NCBI GenBank assembly: GCA_030248225.1
Contig: JASANE010017524.1
Coordinates: 78,298 to 142,297, forward strand
Source of the DNA: Trileptium ribeirensis
Lineage: Eukaryota; Nematoda; Enoplea; Enoplida; Thoracostomopsidae
Direction: 5' to 3'
Length of the DNA: 64,000 nucleotides
The notes below the pieces were generated by a model. It ran no database searches. It saw only the letters and a list, made by a program, of their open reading frames with translations, and was not told where the DNA came from. Positions 13,005 through 26,600 of the stretch are shown here, in pieces; within the stretch, counting starts at the first letter, position 1; each line of letters begins with the position of its first letter. A program made the translations under genes and the position numbers.

Positions 13005-13620
13005 GGGCTAGTCGCTGGCTTTGGCCCCAGTGAAAACTCAAATTTATTGTGTAATGGTCCATCTAGCAGCAGCTTCTATGTACTGTTCATTAGTTTTCAA
13101 GAATCTTCACGGACTGTTACTTTTGCCTAGGGCTAGTCGCTGGCGAAGGCCCCACAGAAAACACATATTTATTGTTTAATGGTTCATCAAGGAGCAGCTT
13201 CTATGTACGGTCCATTATGTTTGAAGAATCTTCACTACTGTTACTTTTGCCTAGGGCTAGTCGCTGGCTAAGGATCCACAGAAAACGCAAATTCATTGTG
13301 TAATTGTTCATCAAGCAGCAGCTTCTATATACGATCCATTAGTTTTGAAGAATCTTCACGGACTGTTACTTTAGCCTAGGGCTAGTCGCTGGCTAAGACC
13401 CCACCGAACACGCAAGTTTAGTGTGTAAAGATTCATCAAGCAGCAACTTCTATGTACGATTCATTAGTTTTGACGAATCTTCATGGACTTTTGTGTATGG
13501 CTAGTCGCTGACTGAGATCCCACAGAAAACTCAAATATAGTGAGTAATGGTTCGTCAAGCGGCGGCTTGTGTTTGCTATTAAATATTTTTAAAAATATTT
13601 TCACGGTTTAGCGAACCATT
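13005..13620 (+). repeat. Minisatellite upstream of ADAR exon 1
   Basis: Five copies with starts at 13005, 13130, 13254, 13379 and 13499 (period 120-125). Each begins GGCTAGTCGCTGGC and includes CAGCAGCTTCTATGTAC and GAATCTTCACGGACTGTTAC. The last copy is the most diverged. It ends about 300 bases before the ADAR start codon. Confidence 0.88.
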
Positions 13621-13840
13621 AGGTACACCTTGATTGCTTAGGAAGCTAGTGTCTCGATCATAACCGGGTCTCTGTGTCAAAATTGTGACACCGTTCCACC
13701 TGGTTTACACTTCAGAGTTGTAATTACTACATTGTTTCTTTAATGTGTAGCAGGTTCGATTTTTCTCTTAAAGATTTCCAGTTTCAAAGGCTTTAACTTT
13801 TGATCTGAGCAAAGGAAATAATTCAACTCCTAAAATTCCA

Positions 13841-13864
13841 GCTAACCGTTTCATATTTTTCTAG
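13841..13864 (+). promoter_or_regulatory. Possible splice acceptor of a 5' UTR intron
   Basis: A branch-point-like GCTAAC at 13841-13846 is followed by a pyrimidine-rich run and CTAG ending at 13864, 47 bases before the ADAR start codon. This suggests that exon 1 begins at 13865 and that an upstream non-coding exon and the promoter lie further 5'. The upstream exon was not identified. Confidence 0.45.
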
Positions 13865-13911
13865 TATAGGAATTGTTTAACAGTTACTGATTTAATTAAT
13901 TCAACTACATC

Positions 13912-14617
13912 ATGGCATCGAATACAGTTGAACAAATGACCCTCGACAGCAGTGACACCGGTCCGGACAGCAAAAAAATAAAATCAGAAAGTGAAAATGC
14001 CGTAGTCCCGAGACCGAAGGGCGCGGTCATGATCTTCAATGAGCGTTTTCGCGAGGTGTCTCAACAAATCATTTGTTCCGAATATGTATCGGCAATGGAT
14101 CATCAAACCGTTTTCCGCTGTGATGTTAACGTGCCCGGTATGGGCCTGTTTTTCGGCGAAGCTAAATCGAAAAAAGGTGCAAAGCTTGCTTTAGCGGAAA
14201 AAGTGCTAGATGCGTTACCGCCAGAAGCTAAGCAAGAAGTCGATGCCGAAAGAGCCGGTGTCGCTTTGGTTACAGATAAATCGAAAAAGCGGAAAGTTCC
14301 AGCTGGCGTTAAGGCAGCAATGATGGGTGGTGGAGGATTCCACACTGGAGGATACGGCGCAGTGTCACGCATGACAACACCTCCTTTTATTGGTTCGTAC
14401 ACAGCTTATGGCGGTGCTTACGGTATGCCACTTATGTCAGGTCCGATGATGCAACCGTTTATGCAAAGGCCACCGCCTTATATGATGACTTCTATGCCTT
14501 CATACGGAGCGTATCCCGGCGCCGAACCTGTCGGACCAATGTATCCATCGGGGCCCCGACCGCATGCTTTTCCTGTGCGTCGATTCCCGCCAGTTGGCGG
14601 ATACGAAGGCTTTGGAA
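13912..14617 (+). CDS. ADAR: ADAR exon 1: N-terminal dsRBD-like domain and low-complexity linker
   Basis: The ATG at 13912 sits in a strong initiation context (A at -3, G at +4). Residues 36-102 fit a divergent dsRBD: an opening helix, three strands ([10 protein letters not shown] and following) and a final helix with [19 protein letters not shown], where the KK/K pattern is the usual RNA-contact motif. KSKKRKVP near 123-130 resembles a nuclear localisation signal. Residues 138-236 are rich in Gly, Pro, Met, Tyr and Phe and look disordered. The frame closes with TAG at 14620-14622, but a donor GTTAGT at 14618 gives phase 1, exactly matching the exon 2 acceptor. A second phase-1 donor, GTATGC at about 14422, would give a shorter exon. 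If neither is used this would be a separate 236-residue protein. Confidence 0.8.
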
Positions 14618-17600
14618 GTTAGTTTTTAATATTTGCATCATAGATTCATAGCACATGTCTTGTTAGTTCCGTGCAGACAACAGCCGCAAACCATATTTAG
14701 TTTTAAAAACATGCGCGATCGAGCAGCTATTTTTAGCTAATCGAATGTATTTTAACCCAAATTTTTTGCTTAGTGTTCCTTTATTGCATATCAAATATGT
14801 GAAATGGTTTTATTAAAAAACACCAGCTTCTAATAATCTTTATTAAGTAGAAGGCGTCCCCAAGAAAGCGTTTTTCGACAGTGTAGTATAACATAATGAC
14901 ATATGGAAAATATAAGCATAATTTTCTACAAATTTTTTAATATATTTCTCTACAAGGTCCACATATGAATGGGCGAGCTGTGTTTATAAATTAGTGCAAC
15001 GAAACCACCGAATCCACAATACTTTATTACGCTGTAGCTTTGAAGCTTTCGGCGCTGTCTTTCAGAGTCACTGGAAGTATTGAATTCTAAGCTTTTATAT
15101 TATAACCAAACTTCGTATTATACATACATTGAAGAATAATTATAAATTATTCGCTGCACAGTCGCTTTACTAGGATTTTTTGTAGGTAGCTTATTAATTG
15201 AAAATTTCAGTTCGCATAGTGAAAGTATCAGAAAGTATTTTGACCATTTTAAGTTTTTGTAACACCGTTGCTTTTCGGGTTTGAGCAGAGTTTTGGATCA
15301 CCAGATATATATGTAGTTGCGTTTTTGCTAGTAATATTAGTAAAAGTGTGCCGGAGACCGACGTTGGACGCACTCGGAGCTCGGAATAATGGACTCCGGG
15401 CCATGCAGCGCTTTTGTAAAATCGTATTTTAATATATTTAGTTATGTTTTTGGTAGTAATATTAGTAAAAGTGTGCCAGAGACCGAGGTTGGACGCCCTT
15501 GGAGCTCGGAATAATGGACTCTGGGCCATGCAGCGCTTTTGTAAAATCCTTGTGTTTTAATATATTTAGTTACGTTTTTGGTAGTAATCAGAACATGGTG
15601 GAGATTGTGTGTTGCAGTCGTGAAAGCTTTTAAAATCCGTCTGTGTGTGTGATCGGCCATAACTCGGGAACGACTTAACCGATTTTTATGATTTTGGGCT
15701 CATTCGAACTGGTATAGTCGTTTACCGTCTATATCTCCGAGCGTTTTGATTTTGGGGTCTGGTTCCGGGATCAAGGGTCAAAACGTGGGTTTTTGTCCTA
15801 TTTTAGTACCCTTCACGGAAGCAAGGTTATTTTTATCGTAACTTTCCAATTTTTCTCTGGTTGGTTTTATTTCATAGTAAAATGATAAATTCCGATGCGC
15901 CTTTTTTCGATTAAGGCTCCGGTTCTGGAGTTATAGAGCTTGAGGTTCGGCGGTACGGCGCCCTCATGCTTCCTCTACCCAAAATTTGAAAAAAATATTT
16001 CTGAAGACCTGAGCGGATAAAAAGTTTCACTTGGTGGCTTTTGAGAATAGGAAACTCATTGACGGTGTTGATATTGCTCTGCGACCGATGGTTGGTTCCA
16101 TGGGTACGAGGATATGGCTCCCCATGATTCATCGACCCCAAATTCCTAATTTTACTGTGGCGTCCTACAAGGCCGATTGCTTGCACTTGAGGGTATTCTG
16201 GTGCTAGTAACTTATTGCAGGTGTTAGCTTTGTTCTAACTTGTGCGGTAATGTGTAATATCCACATATAGCATATCGACGTATGCTATCGAGAGCTGATT
16301 GGCTGTGCACCCAAAAGGCGTAGATGTACCTATGCTTCACTACGTTCTACTATCTCGATAGATTTACTAGTATTAGTGATTGTGCCCCAGAGGTCGAGCT
16401 TGGACGCCCTCGGAGTTCCGAATAATGGACTCCATGTCATGTAGAGCTAGTGTAAAATCGTATTTTAATATGTTTAGTTGCATTTTTGGTAGTAATATTA
16501 GTGAAGGTGCGCTACAGGACGATCTTGAACGACCTCGTAGCTTGGAGTAACTGACTCCGGGTCATACAGCGCTAGTGTAAATCATTGTATCTAATCTAAG
16601 ATCTTAATAAATGGTTGGTCCAATTGGAGGATACGTATGTTTAAAGGCAGTTTTTGTTATATTGGCAATGTGTTAGTTTAGTGGCTTTTAGAACAAAGCG
16701 GCACCGTCCCACTACGACTTCGGTCTAAAAAACCCTTTTTAACACCGGAAGTGCAATGTGTTAGCGGGCCATCGTCTGTAGAAACATTTTTATCCGTACC
16801 ACTACTCACGACTTCTGGACAAAAAATGAAAACCCTGAGTCATGATTCAAATGTGTCATCTAGAATCTTCTCTTCGATAGCTACAGGACATTGTGTTCTT
16901 AGTAACTACATATGCGAAGGTTTTAAATTTAGCTGCCGGATAACCCTTAAACACACTAGGTGGACAGTAATACTCAAGCTATACAATAATTCCATTAAGG
17001 TCATTTCTAGCACAAATCAAAGCCCACATACTTATTTCTCTTATGAATAACCTAAAATACGTAATTTCGAAAATTGGTTTGGATATATTGTTCCGTTTGC
17101 ACCACTATCACTTGCCATGTTAGTCACAGAAAATCCGAGATTTAACTGCTTTCAGCATATTCAATAATCCCGAAGACCCAGACAAGTTTTAGTACTGTAC
17201 GTGCAAATAAATTGAAAAATACCTAAATTTTACTGTATTTGTTTCTAAAAATTTTAAGCGTACTAGATCACCGAAAATATCTGCAGTGGCAAAAATTTCT
17301 TAACAGCAAAGTTGTAGCTATCGATAAGAAAACTCCCTTCTCTAGTACGACTTAATCTATACGGCTAGCTATGTCCTGTTATAGCGCTCACTGTAAAAAA
17401 TTGTGTATGGACCAAGGCTTACCATTAGTGTATGGTAAACGGCACTGCCTATGCTGTACTTACACGGCGTTTAGCTTTGTTCTGATTTGTATGTGTACTG
17501 TCTGCTTCTATTATTGCGTTTTATATCTTATTCTGCATTTTAGGACCAGGCAAGACGTTGACGCGTCGTCAACCTCCAAATCCAGTTGTAGTTTTAAACG

Positions 17601-20600
17601 AAATAGCAACGCGTCAGGGATCTAAACCAGACTACGAAGAGAGCACTGTCGAGCCCAACGATGGAAAGCAAAGCAAATCGTTCAAATGTGTTTTAAAGAT
17701 CAAAGATCGGACGTTCGAAGCTATCGGTTCTAGTAAAAAAGAGCCGAAACATACTGTTGCAAAGCAGGTAAGTTGTGTTTTGGTAATAATGTGGATTCCC
17801 GTTGAACAGTCTTGTCTGGAGGTTGACTTCTGAAAGTACCGACTGAGACGAGCCCCGACGAGGTTACCAAAAAAGGACCCATAGTTGCAGCTTCCGCGCG
17901 AAATTTCGAAGGTATTAAAATTGATAATTAAATTCTGTTGTGGAACGACTTTCATTACAGCTAGACGAGACTAAGTTTTGAGTGACCGACAATGATTTTT
18001 TGGCTATTACTCTTGATAATTCTGCTATTTCATGGAAAGTTTAATGAAATTTATGTGAAATACTAATAAGAACACAATTCCAAGGGGGGGGGGGTGGACG
18101 AGTGGAAGACACTGACTTGGTCTTGGCAAACATGTCATTAGAACGCAGAAAACAGAAAATGTTTTTATGAACACAACCACGTTGTTATCTTAATAATTAC
18201 ATTGACTACGCAGCGAAAACCAGGATTGCAGTTGATAGTGATGTGCGTCTCGGGCCACAAAAACTAGACATCAATCGTTGAATGCTATAGCTTTTGACTA
18301 ACCGTTATGTGACCTATAGAAGCCTGAAAAACACTTATTATAGGATAGACCTGGAAATAAATACCTGATTAGGCAAAATTTTAATTTTTTGGAAGAGTTT
18401 CTAATATATAGAGTGTTTGAAATATAAACGGTTTTTGAAATTTTGAAATAGTTTTGTTAGTTACAATTTATTATTTTGCTTCATCTATATTTTATTTTAA
18501 AGTAATATATACACATATGTTACCTTTCCAAATTTTACAATTCAGTGTAGATAAGTGGCTACTTGTTTTCTTTTAAAGATTAATTGTACTTTTATTGTCG
18601 CTGCAGGCGAATTTGCTAACAGCTTTATAAAAACAACGTCGATTTACAAAGATGACAATGTTTAGGTGTGGGAGTTTGTCTGATATGATGTCGAAAATGT
18701 ATTGTCGGTAATCGACTGTAAAGATATGGTTTCTCCAAACTTCCAAAATGATATCTGGAGACATACCTTGACGGGTCCCCTGTTTGGAACGGGGGAGGCA
18801 GAAATATGACGATTCCCTCAGTTTATCTAGTTGTACTCAAAATTGAACTGGGGGACCATAAAGTACTGTGCCTAAGAGAAAACATCAAAGCGTCAAAATT
18901 ATTTTAATTGTGCTAACACAGAAGGGAAATTTGACGGACATTTAGTTCTACCCGAAAAAATTGGGAATTTTTTAACCAGAATATAGAAAAATTCGCATAT
19001 TTTTATCGTATTAGAGAAAAATTTGGTAATTTTTAGCAGTGTAAAAAAGAACCTGAGGGAATTAAGTCTACGAAGCCAAAATTTACTTAGGGGCATGATC
19101 TGAGGAACCTGGGGAGGTCGATATATATTTATTAGAAGACTGTCATTTTATGTGAGAGTAACTGCAGAATGTGTCGCAATAGCTAAATTTAATTAAAATC
19201 GATTTCGATTTTGGTAGTCAAATGCGGTCGTGCTCGATTTAAAACGGGTCGATTTAAATAGGCTTGCTCCGGTAGAGATTTTAAATAGATTTTGGCTTGA
19301 ATTAATTGGCGGCAACAGTTCATTTCATATGAGTCTTATAGCTAGTTGAAAAATATGGTAATACTTAACCATTCCTTCCACAAATGGTTTTTACTATAAT
19401 GCCAGTACTTGTAGACCAAATTTCATCATTTACAATTGAAATTTTAAGTGGTAACCGTATTCTGCAACTCAAGGTAAGCCCAATCATGGCCTCTCCACAG
19501 GACCAAAATTTTATCTTGGTGGGTTTGAGCTGGGCCCCAGCTCCAATGTGGGGAAACTGGATATACACATAGGGAATTATCTCCCAGCTTTTGTCTTGGG
19601 GAAACCTTACCTCCAGGTAAACTGGGGTTTTTATAATCTAGTGGAAACCGTACCCCCAGGTAAACTGGGTGTTTTATAATTACATTTGTTAGTGTTTTTC
19701 AACCATTAACAACATTTTTATCGTTTTTGCTCCATACGTATAGGTTAAACTGTGAAAATGTATGTTTCTGCAGGCCACACATTATTAGTTTTGCTTAGGA
19801 CTTGTCGTAAATAGTCGAGATATAAGTAGTAATAATGAGTTTTTTTATAACGATAATTTGTTGTGTTACTTGAAAATACGTGGGGCTGTGGGGTGCATGA
19901 CTTGGGCGGGGGGGAACTGCTGAAATCCTGTGGGTGGAGAGCTCGAAAATCCTTGGTTCCCCTCCCCTTCTGTGGAGAGGTCAGCGATTTGAAGCAAAAC
20001 ATTCATTGCACATTTAATTCGGCCAAACTCATTCGGGATTGGTCAATTTCAAACGACAAGCCCTGAACATGTATAATCTGTCCACAGTCCTTCGAAAAGC
20101 AATGGGTTTTAAACTTAGCAGCCCCATGTTCATTCTCGGTGGAAATTTCAACTTGGGGTGGGGCCAAAATTTTGCTCGATATGCTACATATTTCCATACT
20201 TAAGGAATAGAAGAGCGAATAAAGTTTGTAGTCGCAAAGCAAGAAGGACGCTTTGTGATATGAGCATTTGTTAAGAATCTTGTAGGGGGATAGCTATTTC
20301 CTCAATCGACTTTTAACGTATGTCTCCGTTAGCTTTGTTTGTTTGTTACGCTTGGAATGGCATAAACTGCTAATTTCTTCAATCGGCTTTTAACGTATGT
20401 CTCGGTTAGCTTTGTTTGTTTGTTACGCTTGGAATGGTATAAACTGCCAATTTTACAAAGACTGTATTTGTTAAGAACCTTGTAGGGGGATAGCTATTTC
20501 CTCAATCGACTTTTAACGTATGTCTCGGTTAGCTTTGTTTGTTTGTTACACTTGGAATGGCATAAACTGCTAATTTCTTCAATCGTCTTTTAACGTATGT

Positions 20601-23600
20601 CTCGGTTAGCTTTGTTTGTTTGTTACGCTTGGAATGGCACAAACTGCCAATTTTACAAAGACTGCATTTGTTAAGAATCTTGTAGGGGGATAGCTATTTC
20701 CTCAATCGACTTTTAACGTATGTCTCGGTTAGCTTTGTTTGTTTGTTACGCTTGGAATGGAATAAACTGCTAATTTCTTCAATCGGCTTTTAACGTATGT
20801 CTCGGTTAGCTTTGTTTGTTTGTTACGCTTGGAATGGCACAAACTGCCAATCTTACAAAGTACTGTGACCTATTTATTAGCAAAACCATTTATATAGTCT
20901 ATGGCCATCTACAGAAATTTCACCCCAAAGCTTGTTCGACTTGTGATAATCACCTGTGTGCTACTCTCTGTATCTTTATAACTTTTCAGGCGCTGAAAGA
21001 ATTATTTCAGTACGACACGAAAGTGTTTGAATTGTCGGTGCTTGAAGAATTCGAAGGCCAGTCGCTACCGGCGATTCTTAGTATCCTATGTCAACGCAAA
21101 CGCTATACAATGAAAGGCGAGCAAAAATCGGAGCCCGACCTGCCACGCACGCCAAATTTTATTGTAAGTTCGAACTGTAATATTATTACAACAATAAATA
21201 AGTTTTTCGTTTTTTATTAATTTGCTGAAAAACGAGGGTCTCTTAAGTTTTTTTTTCCAAGGAAGTTTATGTTTCTAGCAAGGAAATTTGTGTTTCTAAG
21301 GTTTTGTATATTTATATAACTTGTGATCTACAGTCGAGTTCTGGAAAGTTCAGCTTCTTCCAGAAGCATTCGAAAAGATCCACGAGTGGTATTTACGATT
21401 GATCAGCCGTGATTTGAACCCTAGGCTCTAGCTCGGCATGACTAACACGCTGCAACCACGCCGCATGTTTCGACCAACTCGCTTTGAAGGTACGCTGTGT
21501 ACACTGGCGCTACACGTTATTGTTAATATGAAGGGATAGAAAAAAATACAAAATGTTAAGCGATAGGTTGGCCGAAATTTAGATGTTAAATGTTGTCTGA
21601 AACAAAAAAGGTTCTCAGTTTTAGATATTGTTAATTGCCTACAAAATATATTTACCGCATTTGAACAAAAAATCAAATGTTGGACTTAATGTCTTTTCAT
21701 ACTAATGACTTGTATAATTTGGAATTTAGTGTACTGGTGTGTGGTGTCACATGTGGCTTAACACTTTTTAATGACACTTATATAATACTTTTTTGTTGCA
21801 CGGTTTCGGTTGAGGTATTATTGTAGTCAATAGGAATGTAAACGAGCGGGGTTTCCACTGGGAGCGCTAGGGGCAGACATGGTAAAAATTTCGTTTTTTT
21901 GTTTGTCGGTGTCGCTCATAATTCAGCTTCAGGTGGATGAATTTAGAGAGCTTCGATCGCATCTTCTGCGTCAAAATGGCAAAAAATAGGTTTGTAAGGG
22001 AACTTTTGCCAAATTTGGCCATAGGGCTATCAATGTGTCGCAGCCAATTTCTCGCGACGAGCTTGGCATCGAATTGCGGTACAGAATCAACTTATAGACT
22101 TTTACAACTTTGCTGAACAACACTTTTTGTGAGACCACTGAACGGGCCCGACGCTTTGCCAGAAATGCGGACTTTTCAAATTTGGGCATGTATATTTTTG
22201 CTTTACAACAAGTGTCTTCTGCTACGTTGGCACACGCTCTTACTAACGTTTTGTTATCTAGAATACAACTTGACTCATTATACTTTTTCGTGAAATTTCA
22301 GGGGTTTTAATGTTGACGAATCCAATCTCCCAAAATTGTGGTTTGTTTTTATTCGCATGGTTCTGTATTCTGTGCATGGCATTAAAATGGTCTATGTTAG
22401 GTTTTTCGTTAAAAAACGATAGTTTGGTTATTTAAAGCCTAGCTCGAATGTTTCATGCCTTTTGAGAGTGTTTCAATGTGATTAGGATCCATGAGCCTTA
22501 CTTTTAGAATATTGTCTGCCTTCATTTATTTGGAAATGTATTGCGGGAAGGGCAGCACGAATGGTCTATTATATAGTTTTTTGAACGCTGAATACAATAG
22601 TTTGGTTATCTAGAGCCCAGTACGTATATTTCATGCGTTTTCAACGACTTTCAGTTGGTTTAAAGTCTTCTAAGCCGATGCAGAATATAGCCTGTCTTCA
22701 GTTTTTGTTATATATCTTGTTTCAGGGCATTTAGAGCGGTTATATAGGTTTTTCAATGTGTTGAATACGATGTTATGGTCACCTAGAATCGTACATGACT
22801 GTTTTTGGCAGGACGTTTCTCTGAAACCGTAGGCGATCCCGATTTAGACGATAGAAGATCGTGTTTTGTCACTTTTTGGTTTTGTGTTGTTTTAATGCGC
22901 TATTATGTTTTATTTCAGCTATTATAAGCCTCATGACATGCATAATAGATAGTGTACCTTAACTTCTAGCAGACCATCGTTACGAGGCTGCAACTGTTTC
23001 AAAAGTTTTAAGGTGGTACATGCAACAAACACAGAGCCTGTTACATGCGTAATTACACATTGTCAAAGAGTTACGCAAACGTAGTTATGCTATTAGGTTA
23101 GCAACAACAAGGCCTGTATGATTAGATAAAAAATCTGGCTGGAAGTAACCGCAAATTTTTCAACTTGCAGCACCAACCCGAAACGCGAGCTTTTTTCAAA
23201 ATTTCTCATCTCCTAAGATGAGCTTCGCCATTTTGTGAAAAAAAGCCGTGTAACACTATCACGTATATCGTAGAAAAACAAATGTTTGGCTGTTTCTCGA
23301 CACAGCTTATGCCTCCACATAGTAAGTACGCCCTCATATGAGAAGCAGTCACCAAAATGTGCTGAAAATTACAACCATTGATTCTCCTAATGTTACTAGC
23401 ATGTCCACAGTTGGGGGTGAGGTGACCCCACTTTCCAAATTCTACCATGGTCGTGGGATTTTCCCCTCATGTCCGTCCCTCCGCTCAGCCGAGAGCCCTT
23501 GTTCACCTAAATCCAAAAAAATTGTCCGAAAATTTTTGTTTTTCGTATGCAAAATTACCACTATTTCTAATGCCAAAACGTCGCTTTATGGCTTGAAAAT

Positions 23601-26600
23601 ACATGCACGGCAGTGAAACTACATGCAAATGTGTTTACTATTTTTAAGCAAAATTTATTCCCTCTCTCCCGAGAATGACCATGCCCCAATTTCCGGAGGG
23701 CTGTGGACAGGCCAGTGTTTTGCTGGTGTATTGTCTTGCTGAGCCATTAAATTGGGCTTAGGAAGCTCAGTTTCGAACCTCAAAATAAGCAATTAAAAAG
23801 ACTATCCGAACTTGCCCAACCAAGGCCTAGTTCCCGCCACCGATCGAATTAATGTTAATAGAAAGTCTTCAACAATGTGAAATACTCGACACTGTCTTAT
23901 GTTATGGCCTCAGAAGCATAACGATTAACTGATAAGGGCACATTTCGCAGTATAGTTGTTGCAATAAACTAAACAGGAACCGTTAGACTCTGGTAGAATT
24001 AACAAATCTTGGACTACGGAGTACTTCAGAATCTATAACTATGCTGTTTATCGGTTAGAGTTATTTATTTCTGCCTTATAAACTTTAGAAGACTTCGATA
24101 TAGGTGTGTTGAGAAATTGAAAGGTGCAAACAGATGTGTCCGAGCAGACACAAAGACATAATATATTTCTTTTTTATGATATAAAATAGCATCAAGACTG
24201 GTGTTTCAGTTATGGTTTAGCGTGTTAGATAGAACATAATAGACTTTTGTCACAAAACACCTTACACAGATATCCAAAGGACAAGAAACCGGAACTTCGA
24301 TTCCGGCAAAATTTAGCCGGAACCGGAATTCCGGTTATTCCCTATTTTACTAGGTTAGAGCTGGAAGCCCGTAGCTGAAAGACCTCGTATAAAATTTTGA
24401 TAGATGTATAAAAATGTGGAGAGGATAAGCGAGGATTGTTTGACAGCCACATTGTACATAAGGATTGTCGCGAGGACTGTATTGATAACAATTGTGGGTA
24501 TACGGATCGGCTCGAGGACTGTGTGGACAACTATTCTATGCGTAAAAATTGTCGCGAGTACTGTATTGACAACTATTGCGTACAATAGGATCGGCGGGAA
24601 GACTATGTAGACAACTATTGTGAACATTAGGATCGACTGGAGGGCAGTATTGACAACATTATGTACACAGGGATTGTTCAGAGGACATATTCTAGTGCGG
24701 TTCAAATAGTATATTTTCAACTTATTTTTCCACACTCTGATTTCAGTACGTGTATACAATTGAGGGAAAAGAGTATAGCGGCGAAACAACGAAGTCGAAA
24801 AAAGAAGCTCGCAACACAGCGTGTGCGAAGGTCCTTCGCGAGCTTTTCGACGTTAGCACTGAAAATATTGATAAAATTGCTATGTGTACGTCATACAATT
24901 TGTTTCATTAATAACTTGTTGTTCCTTTTCATTTATAAAGTAAAGGGCTTAAAACGTCATTTCGACTTTTTATATTTTTGATAGAGTACTATTTCAACAC
25001 TGACCGTGCGTAATATTTTTTTGCAATAGTGGAACAACAATTATTGCAAAAGTATTTAGCGATAAAACTCATTATTTTAAACCATGGTGCCAAACTAAGC
25101 TATAATTTGTTGAGTGTACCAAGTTTGTTTTCAATGACATAATGTACATCATATATAGCATTGTTCATCTATTAAAGCCACCCGCAAATACAAGTTGAGC
25201 GAATTGTTTGATTTTTTTAGTACTGAAGTGCGCAAGATTTTAAAATTTCAACGTTTATTAGCCGGGGTTGAGGCGAGATCCTTTGGGTTGCAAATTGGGA
25301 ATTAATTGCTCAACTTTCTGTGCATATTTGATCATTTTGAAGTCAAAACCTAAATGACTGACTAGTCCAAAAGTAGGGGGCGGCATTTTCGGTTGCCCCA
25401 CGGCAAAACGTAGGTACCCCCGGCTCTCACCTCCCTACAAAAATTCGGGTACCCCCGGCTCAATGCCCCCTGCTGACAAAAATTAACATGTAAACGCGAC
25501 AAAATCCGGCAAAGAAATTGGCCCCCGGCAAAATCCGGCACCCCTGGCAGGTGAGCCGGGGGCCCCTGCTACAATTTCCGAGGTTTGGGCTGGCCAGAAT
25601 GATGTTATCAAATTTTTTATTGCTAGAGCTGCATTTTTCGTTGTTGACCAAAAATCTTGAGTCCTTATTTGGCCATTTAAGGGATTGCGTTCTAAGAACG
25701 AATGAGCGGCAAATACAGGTCGTCCGCTCCGTTTTCCTGTATTTCGGATGACCGGATTAGCTAATTCAAAACAACTGATTCTTACTAAAAACTAAGCTAA
25801 TAAGTGACATAAGCTGGCCTGTCCACAGCCTTCTGAAAAGTGGGGGAAAATTCAGCGGCCCCATGTTCATTCTCGGGGGGAAATTAAAAGTGGAGGGGGA
25901 TAAATTTTTCTTAAAAATACTAAATATTTCCATATTTTCATGCATTTTTACTACCGTGAATGTATTTTCAAGCTAAAAACAAAATATTTTAGCATTATAA
26001 ATAGTGGTAATTAATGTTTGAAAAATAATTTGCAAACAAAAAGCATAAATTTTCAGACATAAAATTTTTTGGAATTTATTGAACATGGGGGTTTCGGCCG
26101 AGTGGGGGGGTGGACATGGCGGCAATCTCACGGACATGGGGGATTTGGAAAGTGTGGGGGACCCCCCATCCCAACAGGCCAGATAAGCGATCCCGCAAAT
26201 TGTGGTCTCAAATTCAGAGTCAGCTGCGGCCCCGGTGAAATTTAGGAGTGAAATAGTGGTCGCAGGTCAACAAGTTTTAGTTCGTTTAAAAAATTCTTTT
26301 AACATTGGCGATAAATACTGAAGATGGTGTTTTAAGCGCCCGCTCTGTCACCAGATTTTGGACAATTAGGACACAAATGATCAAATTTTTTTACAATTTG
26401 CAGTAAAAAATGTGTCAAATTTGTATGCGCGTTTTTGCAGCTAGCCTGGCAACAGCGTTCAGAACAGCGGAATAACTTTGGGGATGGGGGGGCATTTGGG
26501 AAACAATACTTTGTTCCATATGCTAAATATTTAATATTTCCAGATCCTTTTTTCTGTCGAATAAGTATTTTCCGGCTATAAAACTGCGTTTATCTTTCAA

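Larger units (their letters stand above)
14618..17543 (+). other. ADAR intron 1
   Basis: 2.9 kb. It holds four related copies of a roughly 90-bp unit containing AGTAAAAGTGTGCC and CGGAATAATGGACTC (15330-15570 and 16380-16570). Between them is a 0.8-kb interspersed repeat (15590-16375) also found in intron 11. No other coding sequence was seen. Confidence 0.7.
21164..24746 (+). other. ADAR intron 3
   Basis: 3.6 kb. It contains a tRNA-like segment on the minus strand (21410-21475), a degenerate tandem repeat of about 210 bp (22330-22810), one inverted copy of the CTGGCC transposon family (about 23398-23715), an ACCGGAATTCCGGTT repeat (24275-24345) and a degenerate short tandem array (24425-24690). 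Confidence 0.65.

Noticed and set aside
20816..20989. Open frame continuing upstream of ADAR exon 3
   Set aside because: It runs into the minisatellite, and a clean acceptor at 20989 fits the phase of exon 2.
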